64,000 bases of DNA from Rubrivivax sp. (GCA_022843905.1 JALHMT010000017.1:1-64000); one strand, 5' to 3'. Shown: positions 35,087-45,229, counted from the stretch's first letter. Notes: generated by a model not told the origin, from the letters alone. Translations and numbers: made by a program.

Positions 35087-35114
35087 ATTCTATATTGAAA
35101 ACCGGCACCGGCAA
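35087..35114 (-). promoter_or_regulatory. sigma-70 promoter of rplM-rpsI
   Basis: On the minus strand TTGCCG (35109-35114), a 16-base spacer and TAGAAT (35087-35092). Four and five of six bases match the sigma-70 consensus, in an otherwise GC-rich region. Transcription would start near 35080. Confidence 0.55.
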
Positions 35115-35361
35115 AACACCCGGCCCGCGACCAGTCGCCGGCAGGCTCCTGCTGGCCGGCCAAGGCAGCCCGCCGGGCGGGCGAAAGGAAGCGAAAGGGG
35201 CATCCCCGCATTGGGGGGACGCTCGAACGGGCGGTCACCCCGCATGCGGGATGCTGTGGCAGGTGGCTGCGCTTAACATGAATCGGCACCGTCACTGCAG
35301 GGCGCTCGGACCTCTCGGCTCTGCGCGCCTGCGCCACCCACACCCTTGCCCGAGCCCCTCG

Positions 35362-36111
35362 ATGCAGACGCATCTGTCCTGGATCCTCGCAGGAATGTCA
35401 GCCGCCCTGCTGCTGGCGGCGGGCTTGCTCGCCTGGCTGAACCGGCGCATGACCCAGCCCGTGGAACTGCCGAAGGAATGGGCGCTCACCGCCCGCCCCG
35501 TCTTCAGCGCCGACGAGCGCCGCGTCTATCGCCAGTTGCGTGAAGCGCTGCCGCATCACATCGTGCTGTCCAAGCTGCCACTGGTGCGCTTTTGCCAACC
35601 GACCGACCCCGACGAAGTGCGATATTGGTATTCGCTGTTGGGGTCCATCCATGTGACTTTCGCGATCTGCAGCGCCAATGGGCGCGTGCTGGCCGCCATC
35701 GACCTCGACTCCGACCGCAGCGGCTCCCGCCGCGCCGTGCAGATCAAGCATGCCGTGCTCGGCGCCTGCAGGGTTCGCTACCTGCGTTGCCCGGTCGACC
35801 ATCTGCCCTCGGTGCCCGAGCTGCAGCTGCTGGTACCGCAGAACCCGGCAGCATCGCGCGGGCCGCAGCCGGCGCCCGAACCCGCAGGCGTGCGCGACGG
35901 CACACCCCCACCCGGCCAGATGGGCCGCCGCCGGGCGACGCTGTGGAACGACTCCAGCTTCTTCCAGGACTCCTTCTTCGGTTCCGACAGCCGGCCCGAC
36001 ACCTCGCCCAGCGACTTCGGTGCACTGCGCTCGCGCGGCGTTCTGCCCACCGCCGACCCCAGCGAGACCACCGGCTATACACGCCAGCCGAAACCCCCGC
36101 TGAAGCACTGA
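35362..36111 (+). CDS. DUF2726 domain protein, membrane-anchored
   Basis: 249 residues from ATG 35362. One N-terminal membrane helix (about 5-27), then a DUF2726 domain (about 40-170): PVFSADERRVYRQLREALP, HHIVLSKLPLVRFC, then FAICSANGRVLAAIDLD. DUF2726 is related to nuclease-like folds and is often attached to topoisomerase-type zinc fingers or membrane anchors. Its function is not known. The last 80 residues are proline-rich and low in complexity with WNDSSFFQDSFFGSDSRP. The upstream frame remains open to 35008 but has no family support. It is monocistronic or linked to srkA after 77 bases. Confidence 0.75.
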   Translation: MQTHLSWILAGMSAALLLAAGLLAWLNRRMTQPVELPKEWALTARPVFSADERRVYRQLREALPHHIVLSKLPLVRFCQPTDPDEVRYWYSLLGSIHVTFAICSANGRVLAAIDLDSDRSGSRRAVQIKHAVLGACRVRYLRCPVDHLPSVPELQLLVPQNPAASRGPQPAPEPAGVRDGTPPPGQMGRRRATLWNDSSFFQDSFFGSDSRPDTSPSDFGALRSRGVLPTADPSETTGYTRQPKPPLKH

Positions 36112-36188
36112 GCCGCGTCGCGGTCGACGCGCGGTGCGCGTCCCGGAAACAGTCGATGCCAGGTCGCCACGGCGCTTAGCATCGCGCC

Positions 36189-37223
36189 ATGACCCATCCT
36201 GCGGCCCCGCGCCAGTACGACGATCTCACGCCACAGCACGTGCTCGACTCGCTGGACGCCGTGGGGTTCCGCGGCGACGGACGCATCCTGCAGCTGAATT
36301 CCTACGAGAACCGTGTCTTCCAGCTGTTCCTGGAAGACGGTCGCGCCGTGGTGACGAAGTTCTACCGGCCGGCACGCTGGAGCGATGAACAGATCCTCGA
36401 GGAACACGCCTTTGCGTTGCAGCTGACCGCCGCCGAAGTACCCGTCGTGCCGCCACTGGTGCTGTCGGCGCGCGACGCGTCGCCCGAATCCGCCCGGCTG
36501 CTCGGCCTGCCGCCGACCCTGGCACGCGTGCCGGCATCGGAAGCTGCGCACCGCTTCTCGGTTTCTGCACGCTGTGCCGGTCGCGAACCCGAGCTCGACC
36601 AGGACGACACCTTGCTGCAGCTGGGCCGCTTCATCGGCCGGCTGCACGCGGTGGGCCAGGTCAGCGCCTTCGAACACCGCACGACGATGGATCCTCGCGC
36701 CGATGGCCAGCGCGCGCGCCAGCTGCTGCTCGCCGGAGATTTCGTGGTGCCGGCCTGGCGCGACACCTGGGACCACACCTTGCAGAAGGCGCTCGATCTG
36801 GTGGCAGAGGCCTTCGACGCCGTGCCCGAGCTTCGCCGGCTGCGCCTGCACGGTGACTGCCACCCGGGCAACGTGCTGTGGCGCGACGGCGGGCCGCACG
36901 TGGTCGATCTCGACGACGCCTGCATGGGACCGGCGATCCAGGATCTGTGGATGCTGGTCTCGGGCGACGCGCATTCGATGATGCGTCAGCTCGCGCTGCT
37001 GCTGGAAGGCTACACGCAGTTCCGGGACTTCGACCGCCGGGAGCTGCGCCTGATCGAGCCGCTGCGCACGCTTCGCATGGTGCGCCACAGCGCCTGGCTG
37101 GCGGCACGCTGGGACGACCCGTCCTTTCCGCTGTACTTCCCGTTCTTCGGCACCGAGGCCTACTGGTCGGAACAGGTCACGCAACTGCGCGAGCAGATCG
37201 AGGCCATGACCGAGGCAGCCTGA
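36189..37223 (+). CDS. srkA: stress response kinase A (YihE/SrkA)
   Basis: 344 residues. A choline-kinase-fold Ser/Thr protein kinase that in E. coli counters stress-induced death, acting in the cytoplasm. The catalytic loop is LHGDCHPGNVLW (Asp as base, Asn as Mg ligand) and the DFG-like motif is VVDLDDACMGPAIQDLWML. The N-terminal LNSYENRVFQLFLEDGRAVV and FYRPARWSDEQILEEHAF are family marks. The length (E. coli 328) is normal. The gene converges with htpG, which lies 21 bases away on the other strand. Both are stress genes, but that may be coincidence. Confidence 0.92.
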   Translation: MTHPAAPRQYDDLTPQHVLDSLDAVGFRGDGRILQLNSYENRVFQLFLEDGRAVVTKFYRPARWSDEQILEEHAFALQLTAAEVPVVPPLVLSARDASPESARLLGLPPTLARVPASEAAHRFSVSARCAGREPELDQDDTLLQLGRFIGRLHAVGQVSAFEHRTTMDPRADGQRARQLLLAGDFVVPAWRDTWDHTLQKALDLVAEAFDAVPELRRLRLHGDCHPGNVLWRDGGPHVVDLDDACMGPAIQDLWMLVSGDAHSMMRQLALLLEGYTQFRDFDRRELRLIEPLRTLRMVRHSAWLAARWDDPSFPLYFPFFGTEAYWSEQVTQLREQIEAMTEAA

Positions 37224-37244
37224 GGACCGCCCCGGTCCGGCAGG

Positions 37245-39128
37245 TCACGCTCCCGTCAGCAGGCGGTTGATGCGCTGCACGTAGGCCGCCGGATCGTCGA
37301 GCTGGCCACCCTCGGCCAGCAGCGCCTGGTCGAAGATCACCTGCGCCAGCTCATCGAAGCGCTCGTCGCCTTCCAGCCGTTTGACCAGGGCATGCGCCGG
37401 GTTCACCTCGAGGATGGGCATGGACTTCGGCGCGCCCTGTCCCGCCTGCTTGAGCATGCGCGCCAGGTGGGAGCTCATGTCGCCTTCTTCCACCACGATG
37501 CAGGCGGGCGAGTCGACCAGGCGCGAGGTCGCACGCACATCCTTGGCGCGGTCCTTCAATGCAGTCTTCAGCCTTTCAAGCACGGGCTTGAAGGCCGTGG
37601 CCACATCCTCGGCCTGCTTCTTCTCTTCGTCGTCCTGCAGCTTGCCGAGGTCGAAGGAGCCCTTGGCCACGCTCTGCAGCGGGTGGCCGTCGAACTCGTA
37701 GAAGTGGCTCAGCATCCACTCGTCGACGCGGTCGGTCAGCAGCAGCACCTCGATGCCCTTCTTGCGGAAGATCTCGAGCTGCGGGCTGTTCCGCGCCGCG
37801 GCCAGCGTGTCGGCGGTGATGTAGTAGATCGGCTCCTGGCCGTCCTTCATCCGCTTGACGTAGTCGGCCAACGAGACGCCTTCGTCGACCGTGGTCGATG
37901 CGAATCGCAGCAGCCTGGCGAGTCGCTCCTGGTTCTGCAGGTCTTCGCCCATGCCTTCCTTCACCACGGCGCCGAACTCCTTCCAGAAGTTCGCATATCT
38001 TTCGCGCTCGGCGGCGTCCTCGCTGTCGGCCAGGCTTTCCAGCATCGACAGCACGCGCTTGGTGCTGCCTTCGCGGATCGCCTTCACGTCGCGGCTCTCC
38101 TGCAGCAGCTCGCGGCTCACGTTCAAGGGCAGGTCTGCGCTGTCGATCACGCCCTTGACGAAGCGCAGGTACACCGGCATGAGCGCCTCGGCGTCGTCCA
38201 TGATGAAGACGCGCTTGACGTAGAGCTTCACACCGCCGCGCTTGTCGCGGTTCCACAGGTCGAAGGGCGCCTTGGCCGGCACGTAGAGCAGCTGCGTGTA
38301 CTCGCTGCGGCCCTCGACCCGGTTGTGCGTGTAGGCCAGCGGTGCTTCGCTGTCATAGCTGATCTGCTTGTAGAACTCCTGGTACTGCGCGTCGGTGATG
38401 TCGCTCTTCGAGCGCGTCCACAGCGCAGCCGCCTTGTTGACCGGCTCCCACTCCTCGGTGGTCACCTGTTCGTTCTTCTCGTCGTCCCAGCGCTGCTTCT
38501 TCATGAGCACCGGCAGCGAGATGTGGTCGCTGTACTTGCCGACGATGGACTTGAGCTTCCAGGCGGACAGGAACTCCTCTTCGCCTTCGCGCAGGTGCAG
38601 GATGACGTCGGTGCCTCGCTCGGTGCGTTCGATGGCCTCGACCTCGAATTCACCCGTGCCTTCGCTGCTCCAGCGCACGCCCTGGTCTGCCGGCAGGCCG
38701 GCGCGGCGAGATTCGACGGTCATGCGATCGGCCACGATGAAGCCGGAATAGAAGCCCACACCGAACTGGCCGATCAGGTTGGCGTCCTTCTTCTGCTCGC
38801 CTTCGAGCTTGGCCATGAATTCCCGCGTGCCGCTCTTGGCGATGGTGCCCAGGTGCGCAACGGCTTCCTCGGCACTCATGCCGATGCCGTTGTCGCGGAT
38901 GGTCATCGTCTTCTTCTCTGCATCGAACCAGATGCGCACCTCGAGCTGGGGCGCGTCCTCGAACAGCTCCGGCTTGTCCAGGGCCTCGAAGCGCAGCTTG
39001 TCGCAGGCGTCGGAAGCGTTGGAGACCAGTTCGCGGAGAAAGATCTCCTTGTTCGAGTACAGCGAGTGGGTGACCAGGTGCAGGATCTGCTTGACCTCGG
39101 CCTGGAACGAAAGAGTCTGCTTGTCCAT
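37245..39128 (-). CDS. htpG: molecular chaperone HtpG (Hsp90)
   Basis: 627 residues from ATG 39128. The N-terminal GHKL ATPase domain shows [37 protein letters not shown] and [15 protein letters not shown]. The middle domain shows the catalytic Arg region [20 protein letters not shown], and the C-terminal dimerisation domain follows. It remodels client proteins with DnaK in the cytoplasm. A sigma-32-like -35 element (CCCCCTTGAAA) lies about 130 bases upstream, which fits heat-shock control. The upstream frame extension is not part of the family. Confidence 0.97.
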   Translation of the reverse strand: MDKQTLSFQAEVKQILHLVTHSLYSNKEIFLRELVSNASDACDKLRFEALDKPELFEDAPQLEVRIWFDAEKKTMTIRDNGIGMSAEEAVAHLGTIAKSGTREFMAKLEGEQKKDANLIGQFGVGFYSGFIVADRMTVESRRAGLPADQGVRWSSEGTGEFEVEAIERTERGTDVILHLREGEEEFLSAWKLKSIVGKYSDHISLPVLMKKQRWDDEKNEQVTTEEWEPVNKAAALWTRSKSDITDAQYQEFYKQISYDSEAPLAYTHNRVEGRSEYTQLLYVPAKAPFDLWNRDKRGGVKLYVKRVFIMDDAEALMPVYLRFVKGVIDSADLPLNVSRELLQESRDVKAIREGSTKRVLSMLESLADSEDAAERERYANFWKEFGAVVKEGMGEDLQNQERLARLLRFASTTVDEGVSLADYVKRMKDGQEPIYYITADTLAAARNSPQLEIFRKKGIEVLLLTDRVDEWMLSHFYEFDGHPLQSVAKGSFDLGKLQDDEEKKQAEDVATAFKPVLERLKTALKDRAKDVRATSRLVDSPACIVVEEGDMSSHLARMLKQAGQGAPKSMPILEVNPAHALVKRLEGDERFDELAQVIFDQALLAEGGQLDDPAAYVQRINRLLTGA

Positions 39129-39233
39129 CTGCGTGGTTCCTCGGGGGGTGATCGGCGACGAGCCCAATCGGTTGAAAGCGGGTGAAAACCAAGTTCGCAA
39201 GGGTCGGCCCGATCACTGGACCGCCGAGGCGCA

Positions 39234-39265
39234 CAGTGAGGCCAAAGCCGCACGTTTCAAGGGGG
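39234..39265 (-). promoter_or_regulatory. sigma-32-type heat-shock promoter of htpG
   Basis: On the minus strand CCCCCTTGAAA (39255-39265) matches the sigma-32 -35 consensus very well. Thirteen bases later CCTCACTG is a partial match to the CCCCATNT -10 element. Its distance to the htpG start is about 105-130 bases. Confidence 0.5.
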
Positions 39266-39331
39266 CGGATTATCACGAAGCTGCGCCGTTCGAAGCCGCG
39301 GCGACGGGTACGCCGCTCCTAGAATGAGGAC

Positions 39332-40690
39332 ATGCACATCCACATCCTGGGCATCTGCGGCACCTTCATGGGCGGTCTGGCCGCGCTGGCGCGCGAAGCC
39401 GGGCACCGGGTGACGGGCTGCGATGCCAACGTCTACCCGCCGATGAGCGACCAGTTGCGTGCGCTGGGCATCGAACTCATCGAGGGATTCGACGCACAGC
39501 AGATGGCCCTGGAGCCCGACGTCTTCGTCATCGGCAACTCCGTCAAGCGCGGCAATGCCTTGATGGAAGCCGTGCTCGACGCCGGGGCGCGCTACACCAG
39601 CGGTCCCCAATGGCTTTCCGAACAGGTGCTGCAGGGCCGTCACGTCCTGGCCGTGGCAGGCACGCACGGCAAGACCACCACCACCTCGATGCTGGCCTGG
39701 ATGCTCGACAAGGCCGGACTGCATCCCGGTTTCCTGGTGGGCGGCGTGCCGCTGAACTTCGGCGTCTCGGCCCGCCTGGGCGGCGGCAAGACCTTCGTCA
39801 TCGAGGCCGACGAGTACGACACGGCGCTGTTCGACAAGCGCAGCAAGTTCGTGCACTACCGCCCGCGCACGGCCGTGCTCAACAATCTCGAGCACGACCA
39901 TGCCGACATCTTTCCGGACCTGGCGGCCATCGAGACGCAGTTCCACCATCTCGTGCGAACCATGCCTTCTACCGGCCTGGTGGTGGTCAACGCCCGCGAC
40001 GAGGCCTTGCAGCGTGTGCTGCAGCGCGGCTGCTGGAGCGAAGTGCAGCGCTTCGGCGCGCGCCGCGAAGAGCCCGGCGTGCTGCGCGCTCGCGGTGAAC
40101 CCCACGCCTTCGACGTGCTTCGGGGCAGCCTGAAAGTCGGCCGCGTCGACTGGTCGCTGCTGGGCGAGCACAACCAGCTCAATGCGCTGGCGGCCATCGC
40201 CGCGGCAGAGCACGTCGGTGTCTCGACAGAGGCGGCCGCCGCGTCTCTGGCCAGCTTCGAGAACGTTCGGCGCCGACTGGAGCTGCGCGGCGAAGCCGGC
40301 GGCGTGAAGGTCTACGACGACTTCGCGCACCACCCTACCGCCATGCGCACCACGCTCGATGGCCTGCGCCGCAAGGTCGGCCCGGGGCGCCTGCTGGCCG
40401 TCTTCGAGCCGCGCTCCAACACCATGAAGCTGGGCACGATGAAGGCGCAACTGCCCTGGGCCCTGGAAGAGGCCGACCTGTCCTTCTGCCTGCAGGGCGA
40501 CTACGGCTGGAGCGCGCGCGAGTCGCTTGCGCCGATGGGCGACACGGCACAGGTCGCCGACAGCGTCGATGCCCTCGTGGTGCAGGTGGTGAAGGCTGCA
40601 CAGCCAGGCGACCACGTGCTGTGCATGAGCAACGGCGCCTTCGGTGGCGTGCACGACAAGCTGCTGGCAGCGCTGGCGGCACGCCACTGA
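39332..40690 (+). CDS. mpl: UDP-MurNAc:L-Ala-gamma-D-Glu-meso-Dap ligase
   Basis: 452 residues. A Mur-ligase relative that attaches the recycled murein tripeptide to UDP-MurNAc with ATP, in the cytoplasm. Mpl-specific start MHIHILGICGTFMGGLAALA, the ATP loop AGTHGKTTTTSML, EADEYDTALFDKRSKF, NNLEHDHADIFPDL and the C-terminal VYDDFAHHPTAMRTTLDGL are all present. The DHTGXX-type Mur core and Mpl N-terminus distinguish it from MurC. It diverges from htpG across about 200 bases. AnmK and AmpD in the same window complete a recycling set. Confidence 0.96.
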   Translation: MHIHILGICGTFMGGLAALAREAGHRVTGCDANVYPPMSDQLRALGIELIEGFDAQQMALEPDVFVIGNSVKRGNALMEAVLDAGARYTSGPQWLSEQVLQGRHVLAVAGTHGKTTTTSMLAWMLDKAGLHPGFLVGGVPLNFGVSARLGGGKTFVIEADEYDTALFDKRSKFVHYRPRTAVLNNLEHDHADIFPDLAAIETQFHHLVRTMPSTGLVVVNARDEALQRVLQRGCWSEVQRFGARREEPGVLRARGEPHAFDVLRGSLKVGRVDWSLLGEHNQLNALAAIAAAEHVGVSTEAAAASLASFENVRRRLELRGEAGGVKVYDDFAHHPTAMRTTLDGLRRKVGPGRLLAVFEPRSNTMKLGTMKAQLPWALEEADLSFCLQGDYGWSARESLAPMGDTAQVADSVDALVVQVVKAAQPGDHVLCMSNGAFGGVHDKLLAALAARH

Positions 40691-40823
40691 CGCGCTGGAC
40701 GCTTGCGCCTCGCGCGGCCTGCCGCCGCGGGCCTGCTGGTCGGCCAGCGCATCGCCCCATGCGACCGCAAGCGCCCCAGTTGCGCTAATCTGTTTGCATG
40801 CTCACAGATGGTTTCGCCCGTCC

Positions 40824-43622
40824 ATGAACGCCCTGCTGCTTCGCCTGCGCCTTCTGGCCCTCGGCGTCACATGGACGGCCGTTGCCCTCACCCTGGCCGC
40901 CTGCGCCGCGGCCCCGGTAGCGGCTCCGATGACAGCCCCGGCGCCGGCAAGCCAGACGCCGCCTGCGCCGGCGGCGCAACCTGCTGCGCCCCCGGTTGCC
41001 GCGGCTCCCGCAGCGGCAGCCTCGGCGCCGGCACAGCCTGCACGCGGGGCGACACCCCCGCGTCCGCCGGGATCGCCACCGCCCTTCAACGAGATCGTGC
41101 AGGGCGCCAGGAGCAGCGAAGGCTTCCTGACCTTGTGGGCGCGCGATGAAAAGACCTGGCTGGAGATCCCCGCGGCACGGCTGAACCAGCCGTTCTTCTT
41201 CGCCTCGTCGATCGCCACCGGCCTGGGCGAGCGTTTCCTCTGGCCCGGCCTGATGGGCCGTGAGCATGTGGTGGTGCTGCGCCGCGTGGGCAACAACGTG
41301 CAGCTGGTGGCCAGGAACACCTCGGTGCGGGCGCCGGCCGGTACGCCTCTGGGGACGGCGGTGGCCGAGAGCTTCTCCGACAGCCTGCTCAGCGCGGTGC
41401 CGCTGGCGGCAGCGCCGCACCCGGAGCGCAAGTCGCTGCTGGTCGACGCGAACGCGTTGCTGGGCGGTGACCTGTACGGCGCACAGACGATGCTCGAGAC
41501 CCTGTACCGCATGCCCTATGCACTGGATCGCGCCAACTCGTCGATCGAGCGGGCCCGCGCCACGCCGCAGTCGACCGCGCTGACCTTCCGCTCTCACTTC
41601 TTCGTGCCCAAGCTGCCCGCGCCCCCTGTGCTGCCCCCGGGCGCGCCGCCGCCCAACCCGGCGGCCCTGCCCAATCCGCCGCGCAACGTGCCCGATCCGC
41701 GCAGCCTGCTGCTGTCCTTCACCTACACGCTGGCAGCCTTGCCCGACACGCCGATGAAGACACGCCGCGCGGACCCTCGCGTGGGCTACTTCACGCGCTC
41801 CTTCATCGACTTCGGCGAGGCCACGAAGGACGATCGCCGCACCCACCTCATCGAGCGCTGGCGCCTGGAGAAGAAGGACCCGGCGGCCGCGCTGTCAGAT
41901 CCCAAGGAACCCATCCGGGTGGTGCTGGACCGCAACGTGCCCGAGCAGTGGCGCGCACCGCTGCGCGAAGCCGCCCAGGAATGGAACAAGGCCTTCGAAC
42001 GCGCCGGCTTCAGCAACGCGATGAGCATCGAGCAGCAGCCGGCCGACGCCGACTGGTCGACGCTCGAGGGCACCCGGCTGCTGGCCGTGCGCTGGTTCGC
42101 CCAGGAAGGACCGGGCTCCACCGCCGTCGGCCCCAGCCAGTCGGACCCGCGCACCGGCGAGATCCTGCGCGGCGCGGCGATCATCGACGAGAACCGGGTG
42201 CGTCTGCTTCGCGTGCGCAGCGGCGAAGTGCTGCCGCGCTTGTCCGAGCTCGCCGCCGAAGCCTTGCCTGGCGAATTCGCCAGGCGCTATGCCCAGTGCA
42301 ACTACGCCGACGAGGCCTTCGACCAGGCCCGCTTCGGCCTGGAGCTGCTGGCCGCGCGCGGCACGATGGATCCCGACGGCCCCGAAGCCCAGCGATACAT
42401 CGCCGGCGCACTGAAGGACGTGACGATGCACGAGATCGGCCACGCGCTGGGCCTGCGCCACAACTTCCGCGCCTCGACCACCGTCACGCCGGCCCAGTTG
42501 CGCGACCCGGCCTTCACCTCGCGCCACGGGCTGTCCAGCTCGGTCATGGAATACAACGGCCTGAACCTGCCCCTGGAGGGCGAGGTCACGGCCGACTATT
42601 CCATGCCCGTGCTGGGCCACTACGACCACTGGGCCATCGAGTACGGCTACAAGGAGTTCGCCGACCCCGCCACCGAACAGCAGGCGCTGCTGGCCATCGC
42701 CGACCGCGCGCTGAGCGACCCGCGGCTGGCCTACGCCACCGACGAAGACCTGGGCAACGCCGACCCGCTGGTGAACCAGCGCGACATGGGCAACGACCCG
42801 CTGGCCTTCTCGCAGAGGCAGGTCAAGCTGGCGCGTGAACTGTGGCAGCGCACGACGGCTCGGGGGCTCTCCGCCGACGACGACCTCACGCTGTACCGCC
42901 GCACGCTCGACCGCGTGCTGTTCCTGACCGGTGCAGCGGTGCCGGTGGCGACCAAGTACGTGGGCGGCACCTTCACGTCCCGTCTGCTGGCAGGCGCCGA
43001 CCAGCCCCTGCTGGTGCCCGTGCCTGCCGAACAGCAGCGCGCCGCGCTCGACCTCGTGCTGGGGGAGGTCTTCAGCAGTGCCAGCTTCCGCTTCGAGCCG
43101 CGCTTCATGGCGCGGCTGGGTGTCGACCACTTCGAGCGCCTGGGGGGCCAGCGCGGCACACCGGTCGGCTTCAGCCTGCCGACCGCCGTGCTGAACGTGC
43201 AGCGTCCGGCGCTCGATGCGCTGATGTCCGACGCACTGGCCGTGCGACTGGCCGATGCCGAAAGCCGTGTCAACGAGCCACGCGCGCTGCTGAGCTACGC
43301 CGAGGTGCAGAGCCGGCTGAGCGGTGCCGTGTGGTCGGAGCTGGGGCAGGCACGCACGGCGGCACCCGACATCGACAGCCTGCGCCGCAACCTGCAGCGC
43401 GAGCACGTCAAGCGCCTGGCCGGCGGGCTGGTGCGGGCTTCGTCGGCAGCGGCGGCCGACACGCGCGCCGTCTACCGGCAGGCTGCACTGCAGCTCGAAG
43501 CTCAGCTGAAGGCCGCCTTGGCCGCGCCGGGGTGGACGCCGACCGCGCGCGCCCATCTGGCCGAGAGCCACGCATTGCTGGGTGAAGCGCTGCGCGCGCC
43601 CTTGATGCGCCAGGGACTCTGA
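40824..43622 (+). CDS. large zinc metalloprotease lipoprotein (DUF5117/DUF4953 type)
   Basis: 932 residues from ATG 40824. The N-terminus looks like a lipoprotein signal (ALTLAACAAAP), followed by 60 residues of Ala/Pro linker. Regions resembling DUF5118/DUF5117 (about 95-340) precede a metzincin-type core: HEIGHALGLRH with zinc ligands His536, His540 and His546 and Glu537 as base, then SSVMEYNGLNLP as the Met-turn. The C-terminal third (to 932) is helical and matches the DUF4953-like tail. Such proteins are predicted outer-membrane or periplasmic peptidases of unknown substrate. The gene follows mpl by 133 bases and precedes yqiA by 88, and shows no clear operon link. Confidence 0.85.
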   Translation: MNALLLRLRLLALGVTWTAVALTLAACAAAPVAAPMTAPAPASQTPPAPAAQPAAPPVAAAPAAAASAPAQPARGATPPRPPGSPPPFNEIVQGARSSEGFLTLWARDEKTWLEIPAARLNQPFFFASSIATGLGERFLWPGLMGREHVVVLRRVGNNVQLVARNTSVRAPAGTPLGTAVAESFSDSLLSAVPLAAAPHPERKSLLVDANALLGGDLYGAQTMLETLYRMPYALDRANSSIERARATPQSTALTFRSHFFVPKLPAPPVLPPGAPPPNPAALPNPPRNVPDPRSLLLSFTYTLAALPDTPMKTRRADPRVGYFTRSFIDFGEATKDDRRTHLIERWRLEKKDPAAALSDPKEPIRVVLDRNVPEQWRAPLREAAQEWNKAFERAGFSNAMSIEQQPADADWSTLEGTRLLAVRWFAQEGPGSTAVGPSQSDPRTGEILRGAAIIDENRVRLLRVRSGEVLPRLSELAAEALPGEFARRYAQCNYADEAFDQARFGLELLAARGTMDPDGPEAQRYIAGALKDVTMHEIGHALGLRHNFRASTTVTPAQLRDPAFTSRHGLSSSVMEYNGLNLPLEGEVTADYSMPVLGHYDHWAIEYGYKEFADPATEQQALLAIADRALSDPRLAYATDEDLGNADPLVNQRDMGNDPLAFSQRQVKLARELWQRTTARGLSADDDLTLYRRTLDRVLFLTGAAVPVATKYVGGTFTSRLLAGADQPLLVPVPAEQQRAALDLVLGEVFSSASFRFEPRFMARLGVDHFERLGGQRGTPVGFSLPTAVLNVQRPALDALMSDALAVRLADAESRVNEPRALLSYAEVQSRLSGAVWSELGQARTAAPDIDSLRRNLQREHVKRLAGGLVRASSAAAADTRAVYRQAALQLEAQLKAALAAPGWTPTARAHLAESHALLGEALRAPLMRQGL

Positions 43623-43710
43623 CACCGGGTCCGGCGCCTCTTCCGGCACCCATGCGTCGCGCGGCTGCCGGGCTGCCCGGCAGCAGGCGCGGGCCGATAG
43701 ACTTCGGGAC

Positions 43711-44319
43711 ATGCCCGCCGAATCCCCGACGCAGACACCGAGCCACCTGCTCTATCTGCACGGCTTCCGCTCGTCACCGCAGTCGGTCAAGTCCCGGCGC
43801 ATGCTCGGCTGGCTGGCCGAGCACCGCCCCGACGTGACGACCTGGTGCCCGCAGCTGCCACCCTCGCCTGCCGAGGCCCTGGCGATGGTGGAGGCCGGCA
43901 TCACCGACTGGCCGCGGGACCGCATGGTCGTGGTGGGCAGTTCGCTCGGCGGCTTCTATGCAACCTGGGTTGCCGAGCGCCACGGCTGCCCGGCGGTGCT
44001 GCTGAACCCGGCCGTCGACCCGGCGCGTGACCTCGCCAAGTACATCGGCGAACAGACGGCCTTCCACGACCCCGCCGAGCGCTTCTTCTTCCGCGCCGAG
44101 TTCATCGACCAGCTGCGCGCACTCACCGTGGCTGCGATCTCCCGCCCGCAGCGCTACCTGGCACTCATCGCCAAGGGCGACGAGGTGCTGGACTGGCGTG
44201 AGATGAGCGCACGCTACCCCGGCGCGCAGCAGATCGTGCTGGAAGGCGGCGACCACGCGATCTCCGATTTCGACGACCACCTTCCTTCCCTGCTCCACTT
44301 CCTGAAATTGATCCCATGA
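43711..44319 (+). CDS. YqiA/YcfP-family alpha/beta-hydrolase
   Basis: 202 residues, family length. [19 protein letters not shown] gives the oxyanion segment; the nucleophile elbow is [12 protein letters not shown] with Ser78; the catalytic acid is near [10 protein letters not shown]; and the His is in [16 protein letters not shown]. coli YqiA is an esterase active on palmitoyl-CoA and p-nitrophenyl esters, with an unknown cellular role. The stop codon overlaps the SDR start by four bases (ATGA), so the two are coupled. Confidence 0.9.
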   Translation: MPAESPTQTPSHLLYLHGFRSSPQSVKSRRMLGWLAEHRPDVTTWCPQLPPSPAEALAMVEAGITDWPRDRMVVVGSSLGGFYATWVAERHGCPAVLLNPAVDPARDLAKYIGEQTAFHDPAERFFFRAEFIDQLRALTVAAISRPQRYLALIAKGDEVLDWREMSARYPGAQQIVLEGGDHAISDFDDHLPSLLHFLKLIP

Positions 44320-45056
44320 GACTCCAGGACAAGATCTGCATCATCACCGGCGCGGCCCAGGGCATCGGCCTGGCCACTGCGCTGAAGTTCGCGCGCGAAG
44401 GCGCCGTCGTCATCGTCTGCGACATGCGCGCCGAAGCCGTCGACGCGGCCGTGGCCCGATGCCTGGACGCCGGCGCGAAGGCCGACGGCTTCGTCGTCGA
44501 CGTGACGCAGCGCGAGCAGGTCGACGCCGTGGTGGCCGCCGTGAAACAACGCCACGGCCGCATCGACGTGCTGGTCAACAACGCCGGCATCACGAAGGAC
44601 GCACGGCTGCAGAAGATGACGCTGGCCCAGTTCGACGCCGTGATCGACGTCAACCTGCGCGGCGTCTTCCACTGCGCGCAGGCCGTGGCCGACACCATGG
44701 TGGCCCAGCGCAGCGGCGTCATCCTCAACGCCAGCAGCGTGGTGGGCATCTACGGCAATTTCGGGCAGACCAACTACGCGGCGTCGAAGTTCGGTGTCAT
44801 CGGCTTCACCAAGACCTGGAGCCGTGAACTGGGGCCCAAGGGCGTGCGCGTGAACGCCGTGGCGCCGGGCTTCATCGAGACGCCCATCCTCGGCAGCATT
44901 CCCGACAAGGTGCTCGACCACATGCGCGAGCAGGTGCCTCTGCAGCGCCTGGGCAGACCCGAGGAGATCGCCAACGTCTACGCCTTCCTGGCCAGCGACG
45001 AGGCCAGCTACGTCAACGGCGCCGTCATCGAGGTCTCCGGCGGCATGACGGTCTGA
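44316..45056 (+). CDS. short-chain dehydrogenase, 3-oxoacyl-ACP reductase (FabG-like)
   Basis: 246 residues. Classical SDR with the TGAAQGIG cofactor motif at about 11-18, NNAGIT, the catalytic Ser in ILNASSVVG, and YAASK (Tyr and Lys). A C-terminal [15 protein letters not shown] is typical of FabG. The Asp at position 37 (VCDMRAE) suggests NAD rather than NADP preference. It could be a FabG or a related 3-hydroxyacyl dehydrogenase. No other fab genes are adjacent. It overlaps the YqiA gene, so an acyl-ester metabolism link is possible. Confidence 0.85.
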   Translation: MRLQDKICIITGAAQGIGLATALKFAREGAVVIVCDMRAEAVDAAVARCLDAGAKADGFVVDVTQREQVDAVVAAVKQRHGRIDVLVNNAGITKDARLQKMTLAQFDAVIDVNLRGVFHCAQAVADTMVAQRSGVILNASSVVGIYGNFGQTNYAASKFGVIGFTKTWSRELGPKGVRVNAVAPGFIETPILGSIPDKVLDHMREQVPLQRLGRPEEIANVYAFLASDEASYVNGAVIEVSGGMTV

Positions 45057-45229
45057 ATGACCCCGCCCCCTGCGCCCTCCACGCTCCGCCACGAAGGGGG
45101 CGGCCGCAGCGAACGGCAGGGCCCGGCCGCGCTGTCCGTTCGAGAAATCGGACGCTGAGTCGTGTCGGGTGTGCGCCTGTGTGGAATCTCGAAGCCAGCG
45201 GGTGGGCCACTACGGCGACAATCGGGGCC
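45057..45229 (+). other. 173-base gap before the RNB gene
   Basis: No gene. It opens with complementary CCGCCCCC/GGGGGCGG tracts and a GGGCCCGGCC-like segment (45057-45130) that vaguely recalls the liv repeats but lacks their GGATCC core. A weak stem GTCCG/CGGAC lies at 45134-45153. Confidence 0.4.

Larger units (their letters stand above)
34786..35361. other. 576-base gap with rplM promoter and leader
   Basis: No convincing gene on either strand. The left part is the rplM-rpsI leader (minus strand) with its promoter at 35087-35114. The right part precedes the DUF2726 gene and contains the perfect palindrome CCCGCATGCGGG (35239-35250) and a GC-rich stretch with GCCCGCCGGGCGGGC-type inverted repeats near 35160-35180. 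Confidence 0.6.

Noticed and set aside
34786..35361. A small gene in the gap upstream of rplM
   Set aside because: Open frames of 60-100 codons here have no ribosome site, motif or plausible codon use, and the gap is explained by promoter and leader.
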